From assembly GCA_903895695.1 (NCBI GenBank), contig CAITUY010000029.1:1-43638 (forward strand): a stretch of 43,638 bases of DNA, given 5' to 3'. This document shows positions 35,116 to 43,532 of this stretch, piece after piece; position 1 is the stretch's first letter, and each line of letters begins with the position of its first letter. The position numbers were made by a program, and so were the translations under genes. The stretch comes from an uncultured bacterium. Its GTDB lineage: Bacteria; Verrucomicrobiota; Kiritimatiellia; CAIKKV01; CAITUY01. The notes beneath the pieces are model-generated. The model worked only from the letters and a program-made list of their open reading frames with translations, searched no databases and was not told the DNA's origin.

Positions 35116-37110
35116 ATGAGCGCAATGAAGAACATGTGGATCATGGGATGGTTTCTGGCGGGCTGCGGCGTGGTCCTGGCCCAAGGGCCGGCGGCGTCGA
35201 CGCCGCCGGGCATTGACATCAGCAAGGAGAAGATCGCCTTCGGCGTCACGAACACGCCGGGCAGCGGCATCTACCTCACGCGTGTCTGGCCGGAGAAACT
35301 GCTGTTCTTCCGCGCGGACACGATCGCGGGAACGGTGGATCTCGTCAACACGAGCGCCGTCAAGCGCCAGGTCCAGGTCCGGGCGCACCTGACCCGCGAC
35401 CTCGACCAGTCGCTCGGGGCCCAGGAGAAGAAGGTCGACCTTGAGCCGTTTAGCCGGGCCAGCGTTGCGTTCAAGTGGCCGGCGAAGGACGTGGGCCTCT
35501 ACGGCCACGCCATGGTGGCTGAGGTAGTCGAGGGCGGGGCGACGCTCGCGCGGGGCGAGGAGTTCTTCGGCACCTCCACCGGCGTGTGGGACATTGCCAT
35601 CTCGGGTAACCACCCCGTGGGTTCGACAGCGGACGCGGTGAAGGACATGGCCGGCATCGATGCCTCCGTGGATGGCTTCCGGGCGAAATACGTGAACACG
35701 TTCGAGAAGTTCTTTTGGGCGCCCGATGACTTCGGCGAGATGACGCCCACGCAGGAAGTGTGGTACTCGGGCCAGGCGCGTTACCACGAGCGGGCGGACC
35801 GCATCAAACGCATGTGCGATCGCGGCTGGGAGACCGGCGTCCTGCCGACGACCTACGGCAAGTGCCTCGGCAGCGGGTCGTTCGCGCGCGACATCATCCG
35901 AAAGCGGCCCGAAATGGTTTATGGCTACGGAGAGACGATGTCGTTCGCGGCCGACACCGAGGAACTGGCCCGCTGGCAGCAGGTCGATCCGCCGGGGAAA
36001 GGCTGGCAGAGCTGCAACTGGGCCTTCTACAACATGAACGACCCGGATGTGGTCCGCTATGGCATCGACGAGATCATCGGTTCCATGAAGCAGTTCGGCT
36101 GGGCCGCGGTGCGGTTCGACGGCCACTTCGTCGCGCGCAGCGGCAAGGTTCGCGTGAAGGGTGTGCCGACCGAGTTCACGCCGGACGCGGCGGACCGGCT
36201 GTCCGCGGATAACCAGGCGATGCTCAAGACCCTGGTGCTGAAGGCGAATCCCGCCTTTGCGTTCGGCGACAACTACGTGGATTGCGATCTTGCCGGCCGG
36301 TGGCAGAACAACCTGCGGGATGCCATCGAGCTCTGCCGGGGTGGCGGGCACGTCATGGACGAGTATGCGAACACCATCGGCGACGGGAATCATCCCCTGC
36401 GGCGGTGGGAGGACTTCGCCCTGCAGATGGTGAAACACGCCGAACAGGTCCGGCGCATGGGCGGGTACTATTTCGTGATCTCGCGCCAGCCCGGCATCCT
36501 CGGGCGTTACCACACGATCGGCGTTATCGCCGCGGGCGCCCATCCCGACAACGTGGCCCCCTGGTCGGTCGAGCATCCTTACTACCGGTTCGCGACGCGT
36601 TACTCGGCGGTCCTGTGGAATCCGGGTCTCCGCAACGTGTGGAATCCGTACGGCATGGTCGTGGTCCGCTCGGGCGTGTGGTGGGAGAACTACGTGCGCG
36701 AGCAGGATGTGGACGCGAGGCACAAGCGGATCGTCATTCACCTCGTCAACCCGCCCGTACAGGAGACGGCCACCGAGACGTCCGCCCTGATGCGGGAGCT
36801 CAAGCGGCGCGACGACCGGCGGCGGGAGATCACGGTCAAGGCGGGAGAAAAGAAGGTGAAACCCGACTTCGCCGAGTTGGACGCCCTGCCGCCCGTGAAA
36901 CTGGAGCCAGATCCGAGGACGCAAGTCGCGGTCCGCGTGGTCCCGGACGCCATCGGCAAGGATTGGCGCGTGAGCCGGGCGCTCCTGCTCGATCCCGAGA
37001 CGGCCACGCACGCGGCGTTGCCGGTGGATGTGTCGGACCCCTACTTCTGGGAAATGAAAGTACCGGAGCTGAAGTATTGGGCGGTCGTCGTGTTGGACCT
37101 CGAACGCTAG
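35116..37110 (+). CDS. Exported TIM-barrel glycosidase-like protein (paralogue 2, short form)
   Basis: Predicted 664-residue exported protein. AGGAGG at 35101-35106 lies 9 nt before the ATG at 35116. The N-terminal hydrophobic stretch contains a lipobox-like L-A-G-C (C17), so it may be a lipoprotein; cleavage after LAQ is the alternative. An Ig-like region (40-160) precedes the barrel (190-560). The barrel has FWAPDDFGEMTP (200-211), TTYGKC, QFGWAAVRFDGH (326-337) and GHVMDEY (411-417). D335 and E416 match the candidate catalytic pair of the two longer paralogues. A C-terminal barrel-cap sandwich ends the protein. It lacks the LamG-like, CBM-like and GATase1-like domains of the others; a separate GATase1-like domain is encoded 27 nt downstream, so the two products may together equal one long paralogue. 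The substrate is unknown. Confidence 0.75.
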   Translation: MSAMKNMWIMGWFLAGCGVVLAQGPAASTPPGIDISKEKIAFGVTNTPGSGIYLTRVWPEKLLFFRADTIAGTVDLVNTSAVKRQVQVRAHLTRDLDQSLGAQEKKVDLEPFSRASVAFKWPAKDVGLYGHAMVAEVVEGGATLARGEEFFGTSTGVWDIAISGNHPVGSTADAVKDMAGIDASVDGFRAKYVNTFEKFFWAPDDFGEMTPTQEVWYSGQARYHERADRIKRMCDRGWETGVLPTTYGKCLGSGSFARDIIRKRPEMVYGYGETMSFAADTEELARWQQVDPPGKGWQSCNWAFYNMNDPDVVRYGIDEIIGSMKQFGWAAVRFDGHFVARSGKVRVKGVPTEFTPDAADRLSADNQAMLKTLVLKANPAFAFGDNYVDCDLAGRWQNNLRDAIELCRGGGHVMDEYANTIGDGNHPLRRWEDFALQMVKHAEQVRRMGGYYFVISRQPGILGRYHTIGVIAAGAHPDNVAPWSVEHPYYRFATRYSAVLWNPGLRNVWNPYGMVVVRSGVWWENYVREQDVDARHKRIVIHLVNPPVQETATETSALMRELKRRDDRRREITVKAGEKKVKPDFAELDALPPVKLEPDPRTQVAVRVVPDAIGKDWRVSRALLLDPETATHAALPVDVSDPYFWEMKVPELKYWAVVVLDLER

Positions 37111-37137
37111 ACAGCGATCACGAAAAGGAGACATCGC

Positions 37138-39084
37138 ATGAAGGCATATCGGACATTCCATGGGGCCGCCGGATTCCTGACCGCCGTCGCCGCGCTTGCC
37201 GCAACGGTCGCCACCGCGGCCGTGACGGCGTCGATCGATCCCGCGGCGACCAACGTCGTCATCGTGCAGAACGAAAGGCTGCGCGTGGAGATCAACCTGG
37301 GAAACGGGGCCCACGTGACCAGTTTCCGCTACAAGGGATTCGACGACGCTGAAATCATCTTCGACTGGAAGACGGAGAACGGCGGTCTGTTCAAGGACCT
37401 GTGGTACATGCAGGGCTGGCCGGGCGAATTCGACAAGCGGCGCTATGAATGCGAGATCGTCAAGGCGGGGCCGGACGAGGCGGTGGTGAAGACGTGGACG
37501 ATGTCCACCGGCATGTCCGGCAACAAGAAGCAGGACGACCTGGCCGGCATCCGGCTCGAGAAGACCTTCCGCCTGAAGGCGGGCGACCGTGCCCTCAGCG
37601 TGGCCTATGAGTTCACCAACCAGGGGGAGAAGGGGCGGCGGCCCGCGTTCTGGTCGCAGCATGCCTTCGACTTCGACGGCAAGCGCAAGAACAGCGTCTA
37701 CTGGCGTCCGACCCGCTTCGGCGTGGACTGGATCGCGGAGAAGCACACCTCGGACTACGGCTACTGGTACGTGGCGTCGCAGAACGCCGGCTGGAACGGA
37801 ACGACCCATCGCGAGCTCCGGCAGGGCCTGATGTTCCTGATGGACTACAACGATCTCATGCAGGCGTACGATAACGTGGCCGCCAACACGACGGAGTGGA
37901 TGTATGACGACGTGGCCATCCCGGCCGGTAAGACGTGGAAGACCGAGGTCCGCCTGATCCCGACCGAGGGCTTCGCGGGTTACACGTACGGAGGGCCGGA
38001 CGTGATCGGGTACCTGGACGCCAAGGAAGTGCCCGGCGGCCTGCGGATCGATCACACGGTGGCCGCGACTTCGGGCGAACTCAAGGACGTGACGATCGCG
38101 ACCGAGGTCGTGGCCGCGCGGGGCGGGTGGCAGGTCAAGGCCGACGACGTGAAAGCCGCCGTGCTCGGCATGAAGCCCCTGCAGCAGACCGTCATGGTGG
38201 CGGGCATCGGGCCCATGCCATGCGTGGTCAAGATCACAGTGAGTGGAACCGGCGCGGACGGCAAGCCGGTGACGGTGAACTATGCGGACTACGTGGGCGG
38301 CAAGGCCGGGCGCAACCAGGACCTGGTGACGCTCGACCCGCTCTACCTGTTCCCGGTGCCGGAAAAGCAGAAGCAGTACTTGAAGCCCGACCGGATCGCG
38401 CTCCAGCACGGGACCCCGCCCAAAGTGCTTTTTGTGCGCGGCCTGTGGGCGGAGTACCACGGCCTCGACGAGGCGTTGAAGCAGGTGGGCAATGTGACCG
38501 TGGTCGACGCGTGGATGAAGGCGAGCGCGTTGGGCGAAACGCTGGGCAACTTCCCGGCCTCTTACGAGGACCTGCTGGGCTACGACGCGATCATCCTGGC
38601 CAACGTCAGCGGGCCCATGCTGGCGGGCGTCGGCCAGGAGATGCTGGCCGACTTCGTCAAGGCCGGCGGCGGGCTCCTGTTCATGGGCGGCGACCGGACC
38701 TATGGCCAGACGCAGTTCAGCAACCCGAGTTTCGCGAAACTCGTCCCGCTGACGAGCGCGTTGGCCGACTATGGCCGGCTGAAGAGCCCCTCCGGCCTGG
38801 TCATCAAGGCGGGCGCGCCCGTCGGCCGCGACATCAAGTTCAAGGGGAACGAAGTGGTCCTCTACGCGCACACGGTCAAGCCGAAGGACGGCACCGTGGT
38901 GGCCGCTACGCTGGCGGACGGAAGCCCGGCGCTCATCCTCTCGGGCGACGACAAGGCGCGGGTGGCGGCGACGACCGTCCTGCCGTTCGGCGAGGCGCCG
39001 GCGGGCAAGGCGCTGTACGGCGAGACCGAGGCGTGGCAGAAGCTCATGGCCGACACGCTGAAGTGGTTGATGCGGAAAGACTGA
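37138..39084 (+). CDS. Exported mutarotase-like plus GATase1-like protein
   Basis: Predicted 648-residue exported protein with AAAAGGAG upstream and a signal peptide (about 1-28, ending ATAA). Residues 35-340 look like a galactose-mutarotase-type super-sandwich: NERLRVEINLGNGAHVTSFRYKG at the start, then long beta strands rich in aromatic residues (WYMQGWPGEF, WSQHAFDF). Residues 427-648 are a GATase1-like domain (KVLFVRGLWAEYHGLDEAL, DAIILANVSG, GGGLLFMGGDRTYG) without a cysteine nucleophile, closely similar to the C-termini of the proteins encoded at 4097-7669 and 39102-42938. It lies between two TIM-barrel paralogues (27 and 17 nt). A sugar-binding or structural role next to those enzymes is likely; true epimerase activity is unproven. 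Confidence 0.75.
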   Translation: MKAYRTFHGAAGFLTAVAALAATVATAAVTASIDPAATNVVIVQNERLRVEINLGNGAHVTSFRYKGFDDAEIIFDWKTENGGLFKDLWYMQGWPGEFDKRRYECEIVKAGPDEAVVKTWTMSTGMSGNKKQDDLAGIRLEKTFRLKAGDRALSVAYEFTNQGEKGRRPAFWSQHAFDFDGKRKNSVYWRPTRFGVDWIAEKHTSDYGYWYVASQNAGWNGTTHRELRQGLMFLMDYNDLMQAYDNVAANTTEWMYDDVAIPAGKTWKTEVRLIPTEGFAGYTYGGPDVIGYLDAKEVPGGLRIDHTVAATSGELKDVTIATEVVAARGGWQVKADDVKAAVLGMKPLQQTVMVAGIGPMPCVVKITVSGTGADGKPVTVNYADYVGGKAGRNQDLVTLDPLYLFPVPEKQKQYLKPDRIALQHGTPPKVLFVRGLWAEYHGLDEALKQVGNVTVVDAWMKASALGETLGNFPASYEDLLGYDAIILANVSGPMLAGVGQEMLADFVKAGGGLLFMGGDRTYGQTQFSNPSFAKLVPLTSALADYGRLKSPSGLVIKAGAPVGRDIKFKGNEVVLYAHTVKPKDGTVVAATLADGSPALILSGDDKARVAATTVLPFGEAPAGKALYGETEAWQKLMADTLKWLMRKD

Positions 39085-39089
39085 GAGAC

Positions 39090-39095
39090 GGGAGG
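39090..39095 (+). promoter_or_regulatory. Shine-Dalgarno site fixing a GTG start
   Basis: GGGAGG lies 6 nt before the GTG at 39102. An ATG at 39098 is in another frame. The GTG frame gives an immediate signal peptide, while the same frame upstream overlaps the previous gene by more than 1 kb. Confidence 0.8.
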
Positions 39096-39101
39096 CGATG
39101 C

Positions 39102-42100
39102 GTGCGCAGCCGTGCTGTTCTGTTCTTGGGAGCCGTGGCCGCCTCGTCTTTGGCGGTGGCTGCGGCACAGGGCGCTGACCCGATTCCGGGTACAACCGGG
39201 AGGCCCGCAGACCTGGTGGGCTACTGGAAGCTTGACGAGGGGCTTGGCACGCGCGTCATGGACTTCTCCGGCGGGCAGGCCCACGGCGATATCCATGGCG
39301 AGGCGAAGTGGGAGATCGACAAGCAGTACGGCTCTGTCCTGCGCTTCGACGGCAAGACCGCCTACGTCGGCATTCCCGACGACGCCTGGAATAACGCGGC
39401 CCCGTTCACCATCATGGCGTGGGTAATGCCCGACAAGCCCGCCGGGAGGATCTGCGACCATCTGATGGGGGGCGCCGTTCCGGGCGTCTACTGCCTTGAC
39501 GCGTCCGGCTTTTTCGGCGGCTACGACGCCGAGAACGGCAGCAAGAGGCTGGGCGAGCTGGCCGCCGCGACGGGCAAATGGAGTTTCGTCGCCGTCACGG
39601 TCGCCCCGACCGAACTGCGCGGCTATCTAAACGGCGAACCCAGGATGTCCCTGCCCATCAAGGGGTGGCCTCGTCTGGATGGCGGCCTGAGCCTCGGCGC
39701 GCGGGAGTGCGCCCACGACACGTTCTACGCCGGGCTGATCCGCGAGGTGGCCATCTTCAAGCGCGCCCTGGGCGCGGACGAGATTGCCGCCATCCACGCG
39801 AAGTACCAGGGCGGGGCGTCCCTTTACCAGCCGCCGCCAGGCCCCAGGCTGACCTCGGTCCGCTCGGACAAAATCTTTTACCGGCCCGGCGAAAAGGCGG
39901 GCATCGTCTGCGACGTGGGCAATCCCTCGGGCCAACCCGTCGACTGCACCATCACGCTCACCCTGACCAGCGGCCTCAACGATGAGAGGACGGTCGGGAA
40001 GAAGACCTTGAAGCTGGCTCCCTGGAAGGGCGAGGCCGTCGCATTCGAGATCCCGATCGGCCCCGGCAACGCCTTCGGGCACGAGTACGCGGCGGTCCTG
40101 AAAGACCCGGCGGGACGGGAGTTGTCGCGACTGGCGGACGTCTTCGCCGCGGCGGACAATTTCTGGGAGGTGGCCATCGGCGTCGACCAGGCGAGAAACG
40201 GCCTCTTCCACAACACCGGCCGGTTGGGGGACAGATCGCCCGAGTTCGTCCGGCAGGCAATCACCGATATGCGGGCGAACTACTGCAACTGGTTCGAGAA
40301 GAGCTTCTGGGCTCCGGACGATTGGGGCGACATGACCCCGGACACCGAGACTTGGGTCAGCGGGCAGGCCGCCCGCTGCGAGAACGTCAAGTGTCTGAAG
40401 GCGCTCATCGACGAGGGGCACAAGTACGGCATCCACGCCGTCACGTACGGCAAGGGCATGGCCGGCGGGCCGTCCGCATGGGAGGTCCTCCGCCGGAAGC
40501 CCTCATTCTTCGCGCGCGACAAGGCCTCGGGCCGCTGGGGAAGCAATCCCGACCTGTGGGACTTCGACCATTGGAGCGACGACGCTTTCCACCAGAAATA
40601 CTATGACCAGTTCTCCAGCGACTGGCATCGGCTCTCGCCGGATCTCACCAACGTCGCCGCGCTGGATTACGGGATCGACGAGATCATCGGCTCCGCGCGG
40701 ATGTTCGGCTGGGACGGCGTCCGCTTCGACGGGCACTTCAGCGCCGTCGACGACGTCGTCTCCACCTGGAATATGCAGCGCTTGAAGCGCCGGGTGTGGG
40801 ATGCGCTGCCGGACTTTCGCTTCGGCTTCAATCTGTGCTCCGTCCATGATCGCAAGGGCGCCCTGCCGCACGAGGAACGCGAGGCCATGGCCGGGGGTGG
40901 CATGTGGATGAACGAGGCCATGGGCCAGTGGACCTTCGAGGCCGACCGCGTCTTCACCAGTTGGAGGCAGTACGCGGAGAAGGAGAAGGAGGCCGCCCTG
41001 CGCGTCCAGGCCGCCGGCGGCTCGTACCATTACATCTACAGGCTGGATAGACAGAAGGAGGTCGCCAGCTATTACAAGTTCACCATCGGCACGCTGAACG
41101 GCGCCCATCCGGCCTACGGCGGGCACGAATGGCTGCCGGGCTGCCCGAACTGGGGCCGCTTCCTGACGCGCTGGGGCCAACTGTTCTGGGACCGGCGACG
41201 CGCGTTCGTCGACACTCCGGCCGCCAAACTGGCGGTGGGCAACGCCCCGGCGAACCTGTTGTGGCGGGACTGGCCGGCCACGACGCCCACCCTGCGCGGC
41301 GAGCTTCTGGCGGTCCCGCTGCTGTTGCTGCCCGAGACCGATGCCATCGCCGACACCAAGGCCTACCCTGCACCGGCGGCCGGGGTGACCGTCAGGATCG
41401 TCGACCCGGCGCTGCGCAAGCGCGCCAAATCCTTCGCGTGGCTTGTTCCGGGCGCCGCGCCCAGCCCGCTCAAGAGTGGACGTGACGGAACCGTGGCCCT
41501 GCCCGAGATCAAGGGGCTTGCCCTGCTGCTCGTCGAACTGGACGGCGTGGGCGGCAAAGCCGCCGTGGCGCCGACGGCGAAATACACGGAGGCGGTCTCC
41601 GACGCGGAGAGGGAGAGCCATCTCGCCAAGGGTAACCGCGTCATGAACGTCGACCCGCTGCGGCCGACGCTCAACGCGGCGAATCCGACGGATGGTAGCA
41701 CGATTCGGAAATACGCCGCTGACACCTCCTGGTCCATGGCGCGGGCCGTCTTCGAAGACCCCGAGGCCGAGGGCGGCAGAGCCACTGGAGCCGACAAGGC
41801 CTTCCCGTCGTGCTGCACCGGGCAATACTTCTGGAACGACGAGTTAAGCCCGGGCCGCTACCGGATCACCATCCGCGTCAAGGCGGAGAACCTCGACACC
41901 CCGCAGATCAAGGCGAACCTGTATGAAAACATCCTGAAAGGCCCGCCCCCCTTCACCGTCATCGAAAAGCAGATTCCCTATCCCGGCAAGGGCGACGGGA
42001 AGTACCACGAGATCGTGGTCACGGATGACTACGAGCATTTCGGAATCGGGTTCTGCGCCGCCTTCATCGGGTGCAATCTTCCGAAGGATGCCCCGGCCAA

Positions 42101-42938
42101 CGCCCGTATCCTCCTGGATTGGGTCCAGATCGAGCGCCTGGCCACCTACAGCGATGCCGACATCATCAAACGCGTGCCCCTGGAGAAGATCGCCCAGGCC
42201 CTGAAGCTCATGCGCAAGAAGGGCAACGCCCAGGCGCCCGGGGAGCCGGCGGTGAAGGAGGGCGTTGAGCCGGGCGCGGGCGAATCGGCGAAGCAGGCCT
42301 GCGGACCGAGGAACGACATTCTGTGGATCCGCGGCCTATATGACGACCTGTACGGCATCGAACCGGCTGCGAAGGCGGCGTTCGCCGACGCGAAGGTGAC
42401 CACCCGCTACCAGCGGGACTTCCCGCTCTCCGCCAGGGATTTGGCGGTGTACGGCACGCTGATCCTGCCCAACATCCCCGTCGAGATGATGGGCGTGCCC
42501 TTCAGGCAGGACATCCGTGATTGGGCCCTGGCTGGCGGACACTTGATCATCCTGGGCGGCACCTTCGGCCTGGGCCAGGGGAAGATGCGGGGCACCTTCC
42601 TGGAAGATCTGCTGCCCTGCGAGTTGACGCGCGATGCAGACGTTGTCGAGTTGCCGCCCCATTCGGAGATGACGATGCGCCCGGATGCCGCCAAGGCGGC
42701 CGGAATGACGGTGGGCAAGAGTGTTGTGTTCTTTGCCCATGACGTCAAACCGAAGCCGTCGGCCACGGTTCTAGCGGACTGCGGGAAGCTCCCGCTGCTA
42801 ATGACCCAAAGGACGGGTAAGGGGCGCTGCACGGTGTTCGCCGGCACCGTCCTCGGAGCCGCCAAGGATGATCCGCAGGCCTTCTGGAACGCGAAGACCT
42901 GGACCGAAATGCTTTCGAAAGCGATCGCTGAATTCTAG
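39102..42938 (+). CDS. Secreted LamG-like, TIM-barrel glycosidase-like, GATase1-like protein
   Basis: Predicted 1278-residue exported protein starting at GTG. A signal peptide (1-25) is followed by a LamG/concanavalin-like domain (38-237; LVGYWKLDEG, LRFDGKTAYVGIPD, WSFVAVTV, YLNGEP, EVAIFKRALGADEIAAI) and an Ig-like segment (245-350). The barrel (390-710) has FWAPDDWGDMTP (402-413), VTYGKG, FGWDGVRFDGH (535-545) and MWMNEA (601-606). D543 and E605 are the candidate catalytic residues. CPNWGRFLTRW (681-691) is shared with the protein at 4097-7669. A CBM-like sandwich (850-1030) and a C-terminal GATase1-like domain (about 1070-1278; GGHLIILGGTFGLGQG, no cysteine) complete it. It closes operon C, 17 nt after the mutarotase-like gene. 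It is the domain-richest protein of the locus, with both a surface-binding module and a predicted hydrolase, but the glycan is unknown. Confidence 0.8.
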   Translation: MRSRAVLFLGAVAASSLAVAAAQGADPIPGTTGRPADLVGYWKLDEGLGTRVMDFSGGQAHGDIHGEAKWEIDKQYGSVLRFDGKTAYVGIPDDAWNNAAPFTIMAWVMPDKPAGRICDHLMGGAVPGVYCLDASGFFGGYDAENGSKRLGELAAATGKWSFVAVTVAPTELRGYLNGEPRMSLPIKGWPRLDGGLSLGARECAHDTFYAGLIREVAIFKRALGADEIAAIHAKYQGGASLYQPPPGPRLTSVRSDKIFYRPGEKAGIVCDVGNPSGQPVDCTITLTLTSGLNDERTVGKKTLKLAPWKGEAVAFEIPIGPGNAFGHEYAAVLKDPAGRELSRLADVFAAADNFWEVAIGVDQARNGLFHNTGRLGDRSPEFVRQAITDMRANYCNWFEKSFWAPDDWGDMTPDTETWVSGQAARCENVKCLKALIDEGHKYGIHAVTYGKGMAGGPSAWEVLRRKPSFFARDKASGRWGSNPDLWDFDHWSDDAFHQKYYDQFSSDWHRLSPDLTNVAALDYGIDEIIGSARMFGWDGVRFDGHFSAVDDVVSTWNMQRLKRRVWDALPDFRFGFNLCSVHDRKGALPHEEREAMAGGGMWMNEAMGQWTFEADRVFTSWRQYAEKEKEAALRVQAAGGSYHYIYRLDRQKEVASYYKFTIGTLNGAHPAYGGHEWLPGCPNWGRFLTRWGQLFWDRRRAFVDTPAAKLAVGNAPANLLWRDWPATTPTLRGELLAVPLLLLPETDAIADTKAYPAPAAGVTVRIVDPALRKRAKSFAWLVPGAAPSPLKSGRDGTVALPEIKGLALLLVELDGVGGKAAVAPTAKYTEAVSDAERESHLAKGNRVMNVDPLRPTLNAANPTDGSTIRKYAADTSWSMARAVFEDPEAEGGRATGADKAFPSCCTGQYFWNDELSPGRYRITIRVKAENLDTPQIKANLYENILKGPPPFTVIEKQIPYPGKGDGKYHEIVVTDDYEHFGIGFCAAFIGCNLPKDAPANARILLDWVQIERLATYSDADIIKRVPLEKIAQALKLMRKKGNAQAPGEPAVKEGVEPGAGESAKQACGPRNDILWIRGLYDDLYGIEPAAKAAFADAKVTTRYQRDFPLSARDLAVYGTLILPNIPVEMMGVPFRQDIRDWALAGGHLIILGGTFGLGQGKMRGTFLEDLLPCELTRDADVVELPPHSEMTMRPDAAKAAGMTVGKSVVFFAHDVKPKPSATVLADCGKLPLLMTQRTGKGRCTVFAGTVLGAAKDDPQAFWNAKTWTEMLSKAIAEF

Positions 42939-42945
42939 GAAATCT

Positions 42946-43126
42946 GGAACTCAGGAAGTCAGGAAGTGTGGACGTGGAGAGGATAGAGTTGCCGGACAAG
43001 GACCTCACTGCAGGGATCATTCAGGCGGCTATTGCGGTCCACAGGACCCTCGGGCCTGGATTTCTGGACTGACGGTCAAACGGGTTGGCAGAGAGCATCC
43101 CAACCCTTCCTGATTTCCTGAGTTCC
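42946..43126. repeat. Inverted-repeat element around a GxxExxY remnant
   Basis: Arms at 42946-42966 and 43106-43126 are 21 nt each and complementary at 20 positions, with core GGAACTCAGGAA. Each arm is itself an approximate tandem of TCAGGAA. They bracket the truncated gene at 42968-43072. The arrangement looks like a small non-autonomous or decayed mobile element of about 180 bp. No flanking target duplication is obvious. Confidence 0.7.
42968..43072 (+). pseudogene. Truncated GxxExxY-family gene
   Basis: From a GTG at 42968 the frame reads 34 residues and stops at 43072. KDLTAGIIQAAIAVHRTLGPGFLD matches the N-terminus of GxxExxY proteins (typically LT..II.AAIEVHR.LGPGFLE..Y, about 125 residues). 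The frame ends exactly where the family continues, so about three quarters of the gene is missing. It lies within the 42946-43126 inverted repeat. GxxExxY proteins have no firmly established function. Confidence 0.75.
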
Positions 43127-43183
43127 TAATGAAAAGTTCCACGGGAAACTCGAAAGCGCCAGTTTGCGGATGGGAGAGTGACC

Positions 43184-43396
43184 ATGAATTCGAGATACGA
43201 GATTGTCATTTTCTGGAGCAGCGCGGACGATAGTTTCGTGGCAGAGGTCCCTGAACTCCCGGGTTGCATGGCGGACGGCAAGACGTACCAGGAAGCCCTG
43301 TCGCATGCGGAGCAGATCATCCAAGAGTGGCTCGAAACTGCTCGGGATCTCGGTCGTCCGATCCCGCAACCAAAGGGGCGCTTGGTCTTCGCATAA
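43184..43396 (+). CDS. HicB-like antitoxin family protein, no HicA partner seen
   Basis: Predicted 70-residue protein matching the HicB-like partial RNase-H fold: a Tyr-rich first strand (SRYEIVIFWS), FVAEVPELPGCMADGKTYQEAL and a helix with AEQIIQEWLETA, then GRPIPQPKG. The ATG at 43184 has GGGAGAG 5 nt upstream. HicB proteins usually neutralise the small RNase toxin HicA, and related orphan forms are common in bacteria. No hicA-like frame is found upstream (to 42939) or downstream to 43532, so this is orphan within the window. It stands among mobile-element debris and may have been acquired by transfer. It could also be one of the HicB-like proteins without a toxin partner. Confidence 0.85.
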   Translation: MNSRYEIVIFWSSADDSFVAEVPELPGCMADGKTYQEALSHAEQIIQEWLETARDLGRPIPQPKGRLVFA

Positions 43397-43532
43397 TCCG
43401 GATCCAGCAGATCATGGAGTAGCACTGCGAAACGGGAGATGGTGAAAGAGTGCCTGAAGGGTTCGGCCGTCGAGGAAGCGGCTGGTGGCGAACGTTGATT
43501 TTCTTCCAAGAAACTCCCTGGTCGGCACTTTT
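43397..43532. other. Short gap with no supported gene
   Basis: Between the HicB-like stop and the tail of the minus-strand gene I see only a 19-codon frame from an ATG at 43440 and no recognisable motif. No hairpin followed by a T-run stands out. Confidence 0.4.

Noticed and set aside
37935..39101. Upstream extension of the last large gene
   Set aside because: It overlaps the mutarotase-like gene in another frame; GTG at 39102 with GGGAGG and a signal peptide is the real start.
34537..39195. A 1552-codon open frame on the minus strand
   Set aside because: It lies antisense to the real plus-strand genes at 31500-42938, is Arg/His/Pro-rich, has no family motif and no ribosome site; it is a shadow of high-GC codon bias.
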